Of a stretch of 36,783 nucleotides of DNA, positions 36,550 to 36,783 are shown piece by piece. How positions within the stretch are numbered: position 1 is the stretch's first letter; each line of letters starts with the position of its first letter. Source of the stretch: Streptomyces spiralis (GTDB taxonomy: Bacteria > Actinomycetota > Actinomycetes > Streptomycetales > Streptomycetaceae); assembly GCF_014654675.1 (NCBI RefSeq), contig NZ_BNBC01000025.1, forward strand, positions 102,317 through 139,099. The letters run 5' to 3'. A program made the position numbers and the translations under genes. The notes below the pieces were generated by a model. That model saw nothing but the letters and a program-made list of their open reading frames with translations. It did not search any database and was not told the DNA's origin.

Positions 36550-36783
36550 ATGAACACAGACGGCCGTACCAGGCTCGACCAGAGGCCCGAGTGGGCCGCG
36601 CTGGCCAAGCACCGTGAGCAGCTCGCCGGAACAGGGCTGCGGGACCTGTTCGCGGCGGATCCGGGGCGCGGCGCCGGATACACCCTCCAGGTCGGCGATC
36701 TCTACGTCGACTACTCCAAGAACCTGGTCACCGACGAGACCCTGCGGCTGCTGCGGGAGCTGGCCGCCGCCACCGGCGTGTCC
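36550..36783 (+). CDS. pgi: glucose-6-phosphate isomerase, 5' part only
   Basis: The first 78 residues are in the window; the gene runs past the right edge. The text MNTDGRTRLDQRPEWAALAKH, LRDLFAADPGRG and LQVGDLYVDYSKNLVTDETL is the conserved N-terminal part of Pgi (the YVDYSKNLVT motif is diagnostic). The enzyme interconverts glucose 6-phosphate and fructose 6-phosphate in the cytoplasm. The ATG has AGAAGG about 12 nt upstream. A TAGGTT at 36486-36491 may be its -10 box, with no clear -35. Together with gap, pgk and tpiA this makes a loose glycolytic neighbourhood. Confidence 0.95.
   Translation, partial: MNTDGRTRLDQRPEWAALAKHREQLAGTGLRDLFAADPGRGAGYTLQVGDLYVDYSKNLVTDETLRLLRELAAATGVS

Overview
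The window is chromosomal core DNA from a high-GC actinomycete, almost certainly a Streptomyces. The third-codon-position GC bias is extreme, GTG starts are common, and the gene order uvrC-rapZ-yvcK-whiA followed by gap-pgk-tpiA-secG and pgi is the one recalled for Streptomyces coelicolor and its relatives. WhiA, AroQ and RapZ read as very close to the S. coelicolor proteins from memory; no database search was run.

Layout. 1-1414: a DUF2293 protein (cut by the left edge) divergent from a uridine-kinase-like protein without a P-loop. 1471-4714 (minus): CorA magnesium channel, then a translationally coupled psuG-psuK pseudouridine-degradation pair. 4901-6416 (minus): ogt DNA-alkylation repair protein and a secreted glycerophosphodiester phosphodiesterase. 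6698-7567: MHYT-domain membrane sensor. 7632-9788: uvrB. 9960-12600: two TerD-family genes, the second with a degenerate FtsK/HerA-like region. 12711-15044: a yybP-ykoY (Mn2+) riboswitch, terC, and a CaCA-family cation exchanger whose stop codon lies at the edge of a MITE-like element (15041-15206). 15312-17520: aroQ, a metallo-beta-lactamase-fold hydrolase and a maleylpyruvate-isomerase-like protein. 17755-20793: uvrA. 20906-22866 (minus): LacI regulator coupled to a PfkB sugar kinase, with a 30-bp palindromic operator. 23090-24500: Tat/lipobox Rieske protein convergent with an HTH regulator. 24836-29989: uvrC-rapZ-yvcK-whiA, an operon with overlapping genes. 29990-30849: 860 bp without a credible gene. 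30850-34432: gap, pgk, tpiA, secG. 34692-36783: an RbpA-family RNA polymerase-binding protein, an MFS exporter and the start of pgi.

The unifying signal is regulatory. Six promoters fit the LexA-independent DNA-damage promoter RecA-NDp (TGTCRGTG-N8-TANNNT, bound by PafBC in mycobacteria). Four are perfect matches (uvrB, terD, uvrA, MFS exporter), one has a single mismatch (ogt) and one has two (uvrC). All three UvrABC nucleotide-excision genes and ogt therefore appear to share one damage regulon, and a TerD pair and a drug-exporter-like MFS protein seem to be recruited to it. The ogt, uvrB and uvrC promoters end exactly 7 nt before the start codon, which suggests leaderless mRNAs. No tRNA, rRNA, CRISPR array or complete insertion sequence was seen. 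Most of the rest is ordinary Streptomyces core genome.
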